Shown here piece by piece: positions 32,984 through 42,528 of a stretch of 64,000 nt of DNA. The stretch's first letter is position 1. Each line of letters opens with the position of its first letter. Source of the DNA: Hirschia sp964351655 (lineage in GTDB: Bacteria > Pseudomonadota > Alphaproteobacteria > Caulobacterales > Hyphomonadaceae); contig CAYGPD010000001.1 in assembly GCA_964351655.1 (NCBI GenBank), positions 62,001 through 126,000 of the forward strand, written 5' to 3'. The translations under genes and the position numbers were made by a program. The notes beneath the pieces were generated by a model. The model did not search any database. It had not been told where the DNA came from and saw only the letters and a program-made list of their open reading frames with translations.

Positions 32984-34870
32984 ATGAAAACCAAGCACTT
33001 TACCCTTGCGATTAGTGGATTGGCCGTTTTGATTTTTGGCGGATTCAATATTACCGCACAAAATTGGCTATCGAGTGCGCGCGTCGATATGACGGAAAAT
33101 AACCTTTATACGCTTTCGAGTGCTGCAAAAGAAGTTGCTGGAAATCTTGCTGAACCGATTGAGTTGCAATTTGTATATTCTCGGAAACTGGCGGCAGATT
33201 TTCCAGCTATTCGGGCATATGGCTCTCGGGTGCGGGAGCTGCTTTCTGAAATAGCTGCGCGATCTGGGGGGGACGTGATTATTGTCGAAACAGACCCCGA
33301 ACCCTTTTCGGATGAAGAGGAACGTTTGATTGATGCAGGTATTCAATCAACGCAAACTGATTCTGGTGATCCACTTTATCTCGCGATTGTTGGACGCAAT
33401 TCTGTGGATGATGAGATTGTCATTCCGTATCTTGCCCCTGAACGTGAGGCTTTGCTGGAATATGATTTGGTAAAGTTGATCTCTCAACTAGATGACCCAA
33501 CGCCGGCACGTATTGGGATGTTGACCAGTTTGGTAGATTTAGCGGGTTCAGGGCAATCTCCCAAAGATTATTATATTCTGAGAGAAATGGCACGCAGCTA
33601 TGAAATTGTGCCGATTGACCCAGAGTTTGCGGTGCTTCCTGAGAAGCTAGATGCATTGATGATTGTGCATCCACCTAAGTTAAGTCCGCGTCAGCAATAT
33701 TTACTTGAGCAAGGAATATTGCGGACTGGGCGCGCTATAATTGCACTTGACCCCGCATCTAAAGCGGCTGTAGCAGCGCGCGGACGCCGTGCACAGCTAT
33801 CCTCTAGTCTTGGTCCAATAGAAACGATGATGGGGCTAACGCCACTTAATGATGTGGCTATTGATAAAGAGATCGGACTGCCAGTAGAGCGTATTGAAGC
33901 AGGGCGTCGATTTGTAGAGGTGCAGCCTTTATTTATAGCGCCTCCTCGTGGGAACATGTCCAACGACGATCCAGTTACAGCTGATCTTACGCGGTCCATA
34001 AATTTTGGTGCCACAGGTGCGTTGAATGTAACGCCTGCACCGGGAGCAGATTTTACGCCTTTAGTTTGGACAACGCCCCAAGCGATGATGATAAGCGCGC
34101 AGCGTGCGGGGCGCGAAGTTACACCGCGAGAATTGATGAGCAACTATGCGGGCTTGGGTGTTCAGCAAACGCTGATTGGGCGTTTAACAGGAGAGCTTAA
34201 AAGCACTTTTACAGGCGCGATACCACCTTTTGTGATGCCGGATGATCCAGTTATGGCTGCTTTGGTTCCTAACCCTGACGACCAACCAGAGCATTTAGAG
34301 AAATCTCTGCAAGATGTAGATATTATTTTGATTTCTGATGCCGACATGTTTGACGATACATTTTATGTTAGTCCCAATGGCGGCGCACCTGTTGCTGACA
34401 ATGCGGCCTTCATCATGAACGCTTTGGATAACTTGTCTGGTTCTGATGCGCTTGTGCATTTGCGTTCTCGTGCACCTTCAGCGCGGCCAATGACGCGCGT
34501 GGATAACATGCGGGCAGCCGCACGCGAACGCCTCTATGAAGAGCAAGAGATTTTGCAAGTACGGTTACAGCAAACCGAAGCGCGCCTTGACGAATTGCGG
34601 GCATCGGGGGCAGGCGGCGGGTTGCTAAGCAATGGTCTAGGTCTGGATTCAATTGATCAGGCTGAAGCTGAAGAGCTTACGCGCTTTCGGGCGGAAGCTA
34701 TAGAGATACGTCAGCGTTTAAGGGAAGTGGAACGCGAATTTAGAGCTGATATAGATCAATTGTCGGGTCGTTTGGCTTTATTCAATGTGTGGGTGCCACC
34801 TGCAATGATTATCCTTATTGGGTTCTTCGTAGTGGGATGGCGAAACCGTAGCAAGGGGAGGAGCCGCTAA
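32984..34870 (+). CDS. GldG-like auxiliary protein of the ABC system
   Basis: 628 aa. An N-terminal helix (FTLAISGLAVLIFGGFNI) and a C-terminal helix (NVWVPPAMIILIGFFVVGW) flank a large extracytoplasmic domain, the ABC_transp_aux/GldG architecture. SARVDMTENNLYTLSSAAK near residue 31 is a hallmark. A coiled-coil segment (about residues 510-590) precedes the last helix. It probably acts with the permease on periplasmic or outer-membrane substrates. The stop overlaps the next start. Confidence 0.88.
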   Translation: MKTKHFTLAISGLAVLIFGGFNITAQNWLSSARVDMTENNLYTLSSAAKEVAGNLAEPIELQFVYSRKLAADFPAIRAYGSRVRELLSEIAARSGGDVIIVETDPEPFSDEEERLIDAGIQSTQTDSGDPLYLAIVGRNSVDDEIVIPYLAPEREALLEYDLVKLISQLDDPTPARIGMLTSLVDLAGSGQSPKDYYILREMARSYEIVPIDPEFAVLPEKLDALMIVHPPKLSPRQQYLLEQGILRTGRAIIALDPASKAAVAARGRRAQLSSSLGPIETMMGLTPLNDVAIDKEIGLPVERIEAGRRFVEVQPLFIAPPRGNMSNDDPVTADLTRSINFGATGALNVTPAPGADFTPLVWTTPQAMMISAQRAGREVTPRELMSNYAGLGVQQTLIGRLTGELKSTFTGAIPPFVMPDDPVMAALVPNPDDQPEHLEKSLQDVDIILISDADMFDDTFYVSPNGGAPVADNAAFIMNALDNLSGSDALVHLRSRAPSARPMTRVDNMRAAARERLYEEQEILQVRLQQTEARLDELRASGAGGGLLSNGLGLDSIDQAEAEELTRFRAEAIEIRQRLREVEREFRADIDQLSGRLALFNVWVPPAMIILIGFFVVGWRNRSKGRSR

Positions 34871-35889
34871 TGACAATGGCGAAAACAAGATCTCACCTTT
34901 TGTGGGGATGCGGTGCAATTGCGGCTCTTTCATTTGCTACGGCGTTTGTTTCCGGAATGGACCGGCATACGCGAAAGCAAGCTGGTCTCGTGGGTAAGGT
35001 GGTGTTGCCTGAATTTGAAGCAGATGTGACAGCAGCGGATGATATAAGCGTAACGACACGTGAAGGCACATATCACTTAACGCGAGATGGAAAAGATTGG
35101 TTTTTGAGTGAGCGAGGTCGTTATCCCATACAGCTAACGGCGATTGCAAACCTTTCCGAGGCGCTGGCGTCTATGACATTTACGCGTCAAATGACCGTTG
35201 ATCCTAAGAAATTTGATCGGTTAGGGTTAGGTGATCCGCTTGAAGGCGGCACAGGCGCACTTATGCAGGTTAGCGATGCGGATGGAAAAACGCTTGTGAA
35301 TATGGTTGTGGGTTTTAAAAACGGATCCGCTTATATTCGTAAGCCTGATGAAGTTCAAACATGGGCTGTTGATGCGAGCATCTTCCCACCACTGCAAACA
35401 CCAGCGAGATGGCTCGATCTAGATATTTTGAATATAGGACCTGAAGATATAGCGCAGGTTCAAATTGAATTTAAAGATGGTCAGCCAGATTATGGTTTGC
35501 GCGTGAAAGCTGATGCGCCAGGTCAGTTTGAATTGACAGCGCCATATGAAAACGCCTTGGTGATTGCGAGTTTTGCACCAAATCCGCCAGCTCTTGCTTT
35601 GTCTCGACTTGTGCCTCTGGATGTGGCGCAGCGTAGCGACATAAAAGGAAAGTTACGCGCGGTTCACCGTACAATTACTCATCAAGGATGGGTGATTGAG
35701 GTTGAGTTATTTGAAGATAGAGGCAAGTACTGGGCTGTGTTTTCGCAGGGGCTTGAAGTTGAACGCGAAGAAACATCTGAGCAGATTGATGAACTTGAAA
35801 ACAAAGTTGCTGGTTGGGCGTTTGAGATTTCAAACATGGATTACAATATTATGACCACAGCACTTAATGATATTGCTGTGATCAAATAG
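34870..35889 (+). CDS. DUF4340 family protein, partner of the GldAFG-like system
   Basis: 339 aa. One N-terminal helix (LLWGCGAIAALSFATAFV) and a long beta-rich periplasmic domain, the DUF4340 layout: ISVTTREGTYHLTRDGKDW and the FTRQMTVDPKKFDRLGL region. AGGAG lies six bases before the ATG, which overlaps the GldG TAA. The gene almost always travels with GldFG-like genes, so it is presumably a structural partner. Substrate unknown. Confidence 0.85.
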   Translation: MTMAKTRSHLLWGCGAIAALSFATAFVSGMDRHTRKQAGLVGKVVLPEFEADVTAADDISVTTREGTYHLTRDGKDWFLSERGRYPIQLTAIANLSEALASMTFTRQMTVDPKKFDRLGLGDPLEGGTGALMQVSDADGKTLVNMVVGFKNGSAYIRKPDEVQTWAVDASIFPPLQTPARWLDLDILNIGPEDIAQVQIEFKDGQPDYGLRVKADAPGQFELTAPYENALVIASFAPNPPALALSRLVPLDVAQRSDIKGKLRAVHRTITHQGWVIEVELFEDRGKYWAVFSQGLEVEREETSEQIDELENKVAGWAFEISNMDYNIMTTALNDIAVIK

Positions 35890-35903
35890 AAACTTAGTAA
35901 ATT

Positions 35904-36650
35904 CTAGCTATTTACGTTCGCTTTTGGATAGGTAATAGCGCCAATGACAGCCCCATGGTTTGGTTCTTCAAACACGATTGCACAATTGGAGGGACAAGGA
36001 ACATGATATGTTCCACCTAGCGCGCCGATTTGACCTGCAAGCGAAATTTGCTTTGCGCGGTTGTGATAGACCATAGTTTTATTCGCATTTTGCCCTGATT
36101 TTGGTGTTGCGAACGTTTCACCTGGTTCAAATTCTATCAACCACACATCTAGCGGTGCAGCGTTTTTTGCAACACTTAGATTGCTACCATCATAGGAAAT
36201 CGAGAGATCATTAGATTTTTGTGAAGTAGCTTCGAGCTTGCGCGACATGGTCTTATCATTGATTGCAGAACAGTGTTCTTTACCATTGAAAATGACTTGC
36301 GGTGTGTATGGTCCTCTGCGGCCCAAGCTAGCGTTAAGTACTTCTTGTCGCTTCGTAAAACCTTCTTGTGCGTAGGTATCGTGCCAGCCCATAAAGTCCC
36401 AATAGTCAACGGGAAAGGTAATGGCGACAACGTTGGTTTTGGCAGCGAATGAGGAGAAGTTTTCATTCCCTTTAGGGCAGCGGGGACAAGCTTGACTTGT
36501 ATATAGCTCCATAAACGGGAGCAATGTCTCGCTATTTTGTGAGAGCGTTTTGTCGTTTGATTGCTGAGCTGGAGCTTTGGCGAAACTTGTGTTTGCAAAG
36601 GTCGTTGCGACGAGCGTCAATACGAGGGGGAGAAAGCGTTTAATATTCAT
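35904..36650 (-). CDS. DUF1223 (thioredoxin-like) secreted protein
   Basis: 248 aa. A signal peptide (MNIKRFLPLVLTLVATTFANT) is followed by a thioredoxin-like domain whose CxxC is in YTSQACPRCPKGNENFS. The DUF1223 landmarks VDYWDFMGWHDTYAQ, FTKRQ and RRGPYTPQVIFNG are all present. A second Cys pair (CPSNC) lies near the C-terminus. Probably a periplasmic redox protein; the partner is unknown. It converges with the DUF4340 gene. Confidence 0.9.
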   Translation of the reverse strand: MNIKRFLPLVLTLVATTFANTSFAKAPAQQSNDKTLSQNSETLLPFMELYTSQACPRCPKGNENFSSFAAKTNVVAITFPVDYWDFMGWHDTYAQEGFTKRQEVLNASLGRRGPYTPQVIFNGKEHCSAINDKTMSRKLEATSQKSNDLSISYDGSNLSVAKNAAPLDVWLIEFEPGETFATPKSGQNANKTMVYHNRAKQISLAGQIGALGGTYHVPCPSNCAIVFEEPNHGAVIGAITYPKANVNS

Positions 36651-36734
36651 ATCCCATTATATACAGCATTGAGCGTACACATACCAATCAAGACAATGTG
36701 AGCGAGATTAAAGACAAGAGACGGACTTTATACG

Positions 36735-36766
36735 AAAAAGCCCCCTCCGGTAAAGGAAGGGGCTTT
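36735..36766 (-). terminator. Intrinsic terminator after acnA
   Basis: AAAGCCCCCTCC (36737-36748) pairs with GGAAGGGGCTTT (36755-36766) with one mismatch. On the minus strand it ends in a U-run, 40 bases after the acnA stop. Confidence 0.85.
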
Positions 36767-36805
36767 AAAAGATGTATCAATTCAGCGTGAACCGCTGAAA
36801 ATAAA

Positions 36806-39481
36806 CTAAGCGTTGGCTAGGTTTCTAAGAACGTAGTGAAGAATACCGTCGTTACGGAAGTATTCTAGCTCGTTCTCAGTATCAATGCGAACCATCGCTT
36901 GGACAGTCTTCTCAGTACCATCTGCAAACTTGATGTTTACAGCCAATGTTTGGCGCGGCTGAATGTTTGCAACGTTTTCAATTGTCACAACTTCATCACC
37001 CTTCATGCCAAGGTCTGACCAACCAGAACCAGCAGGAAGTTGAAGTGGGATAATACCCATACCAATCAAGTTGGAACGGTGAATACGCTCAAATGAGGAT
37101 GCACATACCGCACGCACACCTAGTAGACGTGTACCTTTGGCAGCCCAGTCACGCGAAGATCCGTTACCGTATAAGTCACCTGCGAAGATAACCAATGGTG
37201 TCTTCTCTTCTTTATAGCGCATGGCTGCATCATAGATGTCCATTTGCTCGCCTGAAGGTTGGTGCTTAGTCACGCCGCCCTCTGTACCTGGAACCATTTG
37301 GTTTTTGATGCGGATGTTAGCGAAAGTTCCGCGCATCATGACTTCGTGGTTACCACGGCGGGCACCGTAAGAGTTGAAGTCTACAACAGGCACATCTTTT
37401 TCTTTCAAGTAACGGCCAGCAGGGCTAGCTGCTTTGATGTTACCCGCAGGAGAGATGTGGTCAGTCGTGATTGAGTCACCGAATAGTCCAAGGATACGTG
37501 CGTTTACAACATCACCCGGTGCTTCGGGAGTCATTGTCATGCCCTCAAAGTATGGCGGGTTTGCAACGTAAGTAGATTCTGGCCAGCCATATGTTTCGCC
37601 ACCAGAAACTTGCACAGCTTGCCAGTGTGCGTCGCCTTTGAAGACATCGCCATAGCGTTCGTCAAACATTTGAGATGTCACAGATGTGCGAACAAGGTCT
37701 GCGATTTCTTTTGATGTAGGCCAAACGTCTTTTAGGTATACTGGCTCGTTTTCATCATCATACCCGATTGGGTCTTTTGTGATGTCTACATTCATTGAAC
37801 CTGCAAGCGCATATGCAACAACCAATGGAGGAGATGCAAGATAGTTTGCACGCACGTCTGGGTTTACGCGGCCTTCAAAGTTACGGTTACCTGAAAGAAC
37901 AGATGTCGCAACAAGGTTTTCAGCGTTGATTGCGTCAGAGATTTTCTTCGGCAATGGACCAGAGTTACCAATACATGTTGTACATCTATAACCCACAAGG
38001 TTGAAGCCAAGGGCATCAAGGTCTTTTTGTAGGCCAGCTTTGATGAGGTAATCTGTTACGACCTGTGATCCGGGTGCAAGAGATGTTTTCACCCAAGGCT
38101 GAACCTTGATACCGCGCTCAACTGCTTTACGTGCGACAAGGCCCGCAGCGATAAGCACAGATGGGTTAGATGTGTTTGTACACGATGTGATCGCAGCGAT
38201 AACAACATCACCGTGACCGATTGAGTACTCTTCGCCTTCAACTTTGGCACGTTTGTGTGCTTCGTTGAGTTGGTTGAATTCTTTATCCAAAGCCACAGCG
38301 AATGCATCAGCGGCATCATCAAGAACGATACGGTCTTGAGGACGTTTTGGTCCAGAGATTGACGGGCGAACTGTAGAAATGTCGAGTTCGATTGTGTCTG
38401 TGAAGACAGGCTCTTCATCTGTACGCCACATGCCTTGGGCTTTTGCGTATTCTTCTACAAGCGCAACTTGTGCATCGCCGCGGCCAGTCGTGTTTAGGTA
38501 TGTGAGTGTTTCTTTATCTACTGGGAAGAAACCACATGTTGCACCATATTCTGGAGCCATGTTTGCGATAGTTGCTTCATCTTCAAGAGATAGGTTTGCA
38601 AGTCCAGGGCCGAAGAATTCAACGAATTTACCGACAACACCTTTTTTGCGAAGCATTTCAACAACTGTAAGAACAAGGTCAGTCGCTGTTGTGCCTTCTG
38701 AAAGTTTACCAGTTAGTTTGAAACCGATAACTTCAGGAATAAGCATTGAGACAGGTTGGCCAAGCATTGCAGCCTCAGCTTCAATACCACCAACACCCCA
38801 ACCGAGAACAGAAAGACCATTGACCATTGTTGTGTGAGAGTCTGTACCCACACATGTGTCAGGATAGGCAACAGTTGCGCCGTCCTCGTCTTTTGTCCAA
38901 ACAGTTTTGGCGAGGTATTCAAGGTTCACTTGGTGACAGATACCTGTACCTGGAGGCACTGCACGGAAGTTTTCAAATGCAGATTGACCCCATTTTAGGA
39001 ATTCATAACGCTCTTTGTTGCGCTCATATTCGCGGGCAACGTTTTGCTCGAAAGCGTCCGGTGTACCAAAATTATCAACCATCACAGAGTGGTCGATTAC
39101 AAGATCAACAGGCACTTGCGGGTTAATTGCTTTAGCATCTGCGCCAAGGTTTTTGGCTGCATCACGCATCGCCGCAAGGTCCACAACAGCAGGAACACCT
39201 GTGAAATCTTGCATAAGAACACGTGCTGGACGGTATGCGATTTCGTGTTGCGCTGAACCTTTATCGTTCAACCAAGCCGCAAAAGCTTTGATGTCTTCTG
39301 CTTTTACTGTTGTGCCATCTTCATTTCGAAGTAAGTTTTCCAAAAGCACTTTTAGAGAAACAGGGAGTTTTGATACGTCGCCGAGCCCATTTTCAGAGGC
39401 TACAGGTAAACTGTAGTAAACGTATGATTTGCCGTTTACGTTGAGTTCGCGGCGAGATTTAAAGCTGTCGAGTGACGCCAT
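36806..39481 (-). CDS. acnA: Aconitate hydratase A
   Basis: Interconverts citrate and isocitrate with a [4Fe-4S] cluster. 891 aa from the ATG at 39481 (MASLDSFKSRREL), which has AAGGA upstream; the frame to 39595 adds 38 unrelated residues. Cluster ligands lie in SCTNTSNPS and CTTCIGNSGPL. The swivelling C-domain contains YGNGSSRDWAAKGT. It belongs to the AcnA/IRP1 branch. Divergent from ccmA across 145 bases. Confidence 0.97.
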   Translation of the reverse strand: MASLDSFKSRRELNVNGKSYVYYSLPVASENGLGDVSKLPVSLKVLLENLLRNEDGTTVKAEDIKAFAAWLNDKGSAQHEIAYRPARVLMQDFTGVPAVVDLAAMRDAAKNLGADAKAINPQVPVDLVIDHSVMVDNFGTPDAFEQNVAREYERNKERYEFLKWGQSAFENFRAVPPGTGICHQVNLEYLAKTVWTKDEDGATVAYPDTCVGTDSHTTMVNGLSVLGWGVGGIEAEAAMLGQPVSMLIPEVIGFKLTGKLSEGTTATDLVLTVVEMLRKKGVVGKFVEFFGPGLANLSLEDEATIANMAPEYGATCGFFPVDKETLTYLNTTGRGDAQVALVEEYAKAQGMWRTDEEPVFTDTIELDISTVRPSISGPKRPQDRIVLDDAADAFAVALDKEFNQLNEAHKRAKVEGEEYSIGHGDVVIAAITSCTNTSNPSVLIAAGLVARKAVERGIKVQPWVKTSLAPGSQVVTDYLIKAGLQKDLDALGFNLVGYRCTTCIGNSGPLPKKISDAINAENLVATSVLSGNRNFEGRVNPDVRANYLASPPLVVAYALAGSMNVDITKDPIGYDDENEPVYLKDVWPTSKEIADLVRTSVTSQMFDERYGDVFKGDAHWQAVQVSGGETYGWPESTYVANPPYFEGMTMTPEAPGDVVNARILGLFGDSITTDHISPAGNIKAASPAGRYLKEKDVPVVDFNSYGARRGNHEVMMRGTFANIRIKNQMVPGTEGGVTKHQPSGEQMDIYDAAMRYKEEKTPLVIFAGDLYGNGSSRDWAAKGTRLLGVRAVCASSFERIHRSNLIGMGIIPLQLPAGSGWSDLGMKGDEVVTIENVANIQPRQTLAVNIKFADGTEKTVQAMVRIDTENELEYFRNDGILHYVLRNLANA

Positions 39482-39626
39482 GTTTAGAAAATCCTTCCAG
39501 ACAATGTGGTGAAAGGGTCGCGGGTGATTTTTAACCCCCGTCCGTATAGTGTGCGCTTCTGTTAGCCCAGCCAGCAGAATATCGCAATTCGTCAATGTGT
39601 GACTTTATAGGAATGGTCGTAAAAAA

Positions 39627-40304
39627 GTGGAGAACTTGCTAATCGTTCGCAATGTAGGCGCTACCAGAGGGTATCGTACTCTTTTTAAAGATATATCATT
39701 CGAAGCAAAAGCCAGTGAAATTCTGGAACTGAGGGGTGAAAATGGCGCAGGAAAATCAACTTTGCTTCGCATTTTGGCTGGATTGACACGTCCAGATGCC
39801 GGTTCGATTGCTTTTTATGATGATCGTCGTAGGTCACATTTTTCATCATTTTATCCAGTACATTTTCTTGGTCATCAGGATGGAATTAAGGCCCAAGAGA
39901 GTGTTGAAGATCAGATGAGATTTTGGACAAGTTTCTTTGGAGAAGATAAAGAAAAAGTTCAGCCAGCATTAGAACGTGTAGGACTGTGGAAGAGGCGCGA
40001 TGTACCCGGACGCGGATTATCGGCAGGCCAAAGACGTCGTTTGTCATTAGCTAGACTGCTCATTACGTACCGACCTGTGTGGCTGCTAGATGAGCCATTT
40101 GCAGCGCTAGATACCAAGGGGCAGGTGTTGGCGAAAGAATTGATTGACGAACATACATCTCGTGGCGGCGCTGTAATTGCAGCTATGCATGGAGCTGGAT
40201 TTAGCAACGCGCGAATTGTCGACATTGTGTCACCAACGAAAATAAAAAAATCAAAAAAAGGTATAGAGGATGAATCCGGCTCACAGGTTGGATTATCTGC
40301 ATGA
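39627..40304 (+). CDS. ccmA: Cytochrome c biogenesis ATPase CcmA
   Basis: 225-aa ABC ATPase driving release of holo-CcmE from CcmC. Walker A is RGENGAGKSTLL, the signature is GLSAGQRRRLSLARLL and Walker B is VWLLDEPFAALD. The start is uncertain: a GTG at 39627 opens the frame, and a TTG at 39636 is possible. Neither has an ideal SD. It heads a tightly overlapping ccmA-B-C-D-G operon. Confidence 0.93.
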   Translation: MENLLIVRNVGATRGYRTLFKDISFEAKASEILELRGENGAGKSTLLRILAGLTRPDAGSIAFYDDRRRSHFSSFYPVHFLGHQDGIKAQESVEDQMRFWTSFFGEDKEKVQPALERVGLWKRRDVPGRGLSAGQRRRLSLARLLITYRPVWLLDEPFAALDTKGQVLAKELIDEHTSRGGAVIAAMHGAGFSNARIVDIVSPTKIKKSKKGIEDESGSQVGLSA

Positions 40305-40990
40305 GTGTGTCTAAAGCCCAAATGTCAGCGCATCTATTGCCATTGTTTTTTCGTGAACTGCGTCTTGCATGGAGCGGTGGGGGCGGTGCTGCGTTACCGA
40401 TAGGATTTTATGCTGGTGCGGCAACTTTAACGCCGTTGGCTTTGGGGCCAGCTGCAGATTTATTACGTGCGGCGGGGCCGGGTATTTTGTTTATTTCACT
40501 TGCATTGGCGAGCCTATTGCCAATGGAACGCCTGTTTCAGGCGGATTTAGAAGATGGTACATTGGATGTCATCGCATCATCAGGTGCGAGTATGACTGGA
40601 GTCGCGCTCGCCAAAACATTGGCGCATTGGGCAGCTTCAGGTTTCCCACTTGCGCTTATCTCTCCTTTGCTTTGGGTGATGTTACTGGGGCCGGGACACG
40701 CTGTATTGCATGTTTTTTTTGTGTCGTTGCTTGGTGGATTAGCCTTCTTTTTTATTGGCTCTATTGGGGCTGCATTAACGGCCGGGGTTAGACGAGGAGG
40801 ATTGTTGATTGCGCTTGTGGCTTTGCCACTTTATGCCCCAGCGACAATTTTTGGAGCATCTGCTTTATATGCTGTATCTGAAGGGCGTGATTGGACGAGT
40901 GCAATGGCGCTTTGTGGTGCTTGTGCGTTGGCGGCTATCGCGCTTGGACCGTTTGCGGCTGGGGCTGCGTTGAAAACAGCTCTGGATTAG
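40301..40990 (+). CDS. ccmB: Heme exporter permease CcmB
   Basis: 229 aa with six predicted helices. The opening FFRELRLAWSGGGGAALPI is the typical CcmB start, and EDGTLDVIASSGASMTGVA in the first loop is conserved. It partners CcmA and CcmC in the complex that frees heme-loaded CcmE. It overlaps ccmA by ATGA. Confidence 0.95.
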   Translation: MSVSKAQMSAHLLPLFFRELRLAWSGGGGAALPIGFYAGAATLTPLALGPAADLLRAAGPGILFISLALASLLPMERLFQADLEDGTLDVIASSGASMTGVALAKTLAHWAASGFPLALISPLLWVMLLGPGHAVLHVFFVSLLGGLAFFFIGSIGAALTAGVRRGGLLIALVALPLYAPATIFGASALYAVSEGRDWTSAMALCGACALAAIALGPFAAGAALKTALD

Positions 40991-41009
40991 TGGGCCTGAA
41001 TAGGGATAA

Positions 41010-41792
41010 GTGACTTTTATGATTTCGACTTTTGCCAACCCGCATAAATTCATGTCTGCAACCCGACTTGCGGGGCCAATCATGCTTGCCCTTTCGGCGC
41101 TGGCATTGGCGATAGGGGCTTATGTAGGCTTGTTTTTAGCGCCAGCTGATTATCGCCAAGGGGATGCTGTGCGCATTATGTTTGTGCATGTGCCGGCCGC
41201 CATGATGTGTATGGGGGCCTATACCTGTATGGCGGGGGCGAGTTTGTCCTCCCTTATATGGAAACATGCGCTTGCCGATATTGCAGGTAAATCAATTGCG
41301 CCCATAGGAGCGGTTTTTACGGCGATCTGTCTCATGACAGGGAGTTTGTGGGGGCGTCCAATTTGGAATACGTGGTGGGAATGGGATGCTCGACTAACAT
41401 CTGTGCTCGTCCTATTTTTTCTGTATCTGGGATATATGGCGATATGGTCAGCTTTTGAGACACAACAAAAAGCAGGACGAGCGGCTGCGATATTGTGTTT
41501 GGTTGGCGTTGTGAATATTCCGATCATTAAATGGTCTGTAAATTGGTGGTCTACGCTACATCAAAAAGCCTCTGTCCGTTTGGCAGATAATTGGACCGAG
41601 AAATTGGGGACACCCTCAGAAATTATTCACTCTGAACTTCCTCAACCCTTTATCAGTCCATTGTTAATGGTGCTTTTGGGGTATGGTCTATTATTTGGCG
41701 CATTGGTGATTATGAATATGCGTGCTGAAATATATGCGCGTCGCTCTGAAGCTCTCGTGCAGCGCCGCTACGCACAAGAGGAGGATGACTAA
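41010..41792 (+). CDS. ccmC: Heme lyase/transfer protein CcmC
   Basis: Attaches heme to CcmE at the periplasmic face. The tryptophan-rich WWD motif is in WGRPIWNTWWEWDARLTS, with conserved heme-ligating His residues in FVHVPAAMMCM and the following loop. 260 aa from the GTG at 41010; an ATG at 41019 (MISTFANPHKF) is an equally good start. Six helices. Its stop shares a base with the ccmD start. Confidence 0.95.
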   Translation: MTFMISTFANPHKFMSATRLAGPIMLALSALALAIGAYVGLFLAPADYRQGDAVRIMFVHVPAAMMCMGAYTCMAGASLSSLIWKHALADIAGKSIAPIGAVFTAICLMTGSLWGRPIWNTWWEWDARLTSVLVLFFLYLGYMAIWSAFETQQKAGRAAAILCLVGVVNIPIIKWSVNWWSTLHQKASVRLADNWTEKLGTPSEIIHSELPQPFISPLLMVLLGYGLLFGALVIMNMRAEIYARRSEALVQRRYAQEEDD

Positions 41793-41932
41793 TGGATAAG
41801 TATGCGCCTTTTGTGTGGGCTTCCTATGGGGTGGCGTTTGGGCTTTTGGCTGTGTTGACGGTGTTCATCGTTTTGCGTTTGAAACGTGCAAAAACTCGGC
41901 ATGAGAAATTGGTCGCGGAAAGTTCAGAATGA
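41792..41932 (+). CDS. ccmD: Heme exporter small subunit CcmD
   Basis: A 46-aa protein from ATG 41792 to TGA 41930-41932: one membrane helix (YGVAFGLLAVLTVFIVLRL) after MDKYAPFVWAS, then a basic tail KRAKTRHEKLVAESSE, exactly the CcmD pattern. It stabilises the CcmABC complex. It overlaps ccmC by one base and ccmG by ATGA. Easily missed because of its size. Confidence 0.92.
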   Translation: MDKYAPFVWASYGVAFGLLAVLTVFIVLRLKRAKTRHEKLVAESSE

Positions 41933-42477
41933 AACGTGCTATCTATATTCTTCCGATTATATTGCTGATCGCACTTGCTGCTCTATCAGTGGTGAAGCTG
42001 GGGCAGGTTGGTGGTCCCCAAGGTGATCTCTTCCAAGGCAAGGCCCGTGCGGCACCAGCGATTGAGTTGGCAACATTAGAAGGTGAGACTTACAGGCTGA
42101 GTGAGCATTTGGGTGAGCCAGTTGTTGTGAATGTATGGGCAACATGGTGTTTGCCATGTAAATTAGAACACCCCTATTTGATGGAAATGTCGGAAGAAAC
42201 GCCGATTGTTGGTGTTGCCTATAAAGATCAGCCTTCAGCGATTGTTAAAATGTTGGAAGAGGATGGCAATCCGTTTGCAGTCGTTGGGCTTGATACAGAT
42301 GGGATGACAGGGTTGTCGCTAGGTGTGAATGCTGTACCTGAAACCTTCCTCATTGATGCAGACGGTATGATTGTGCGCCAGCATAGAGGGCCGCTATCTC
42401 GGCAAGAAGCAGATGCTTTTAAGGCAGAGTATGCACAATTGAAAACGGTTCAATCATCAGGCGATGAAGTCAATTAG
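41929..42477 (+). CDS. ccmG: Thiol:disulfide interchange protein CcmG/DsbE
   Basis: 182-aa membrane-anchored thioredoxin that keeps apocytochrome c cysteines reduced. An N-terminal helix (AIYILPIILLIALAALSVV), then the active site WATWCLPCKLEHPYL and the cis-Pro loop GVNAVPETFLI. It overlaps ccmD by four bases. ccmE, ccmF and ccmH, also required for the pathway, are not in this window. Confidence 0.95.
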   Translation: MKRAIYILPIILLIALAALSVVKLGQVGGPQGDLFQGKARAAPAIELATLEGETYRLSEHLGEPVVVNVWATWCLPCKLEHPYLMEMSEETPIVGVAYKDQPSAIVKMLEEDGNPFAVVGLDTDGMTGLSLGVNAVPETFLIDADGMIVRQHRGPLSRQEADAFKAEYAQLKTVQSSGDEVN

Positions 42478-42528
42478 TTTGTCAAAATGAGTTGGGTAGA
42501 ACTGCGCGTGTCTGCGTGAGCAGATAAG

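Noticed and set aside
38379..38837. Plus-strand 152-aa frame inside acnA
   Set aside because: It is a shadow frame with Ser/Arg/Pro-rich, non-natural composition opposite a well-conserved gene.
39482..39505. Possible Irr box in front of acnA
   Set aside because: TTTAGAA at 39484 is present, but the mirrored TTCTAAA half is missing (CCTTCCA instead). Only a half-site remains, so it is not called.
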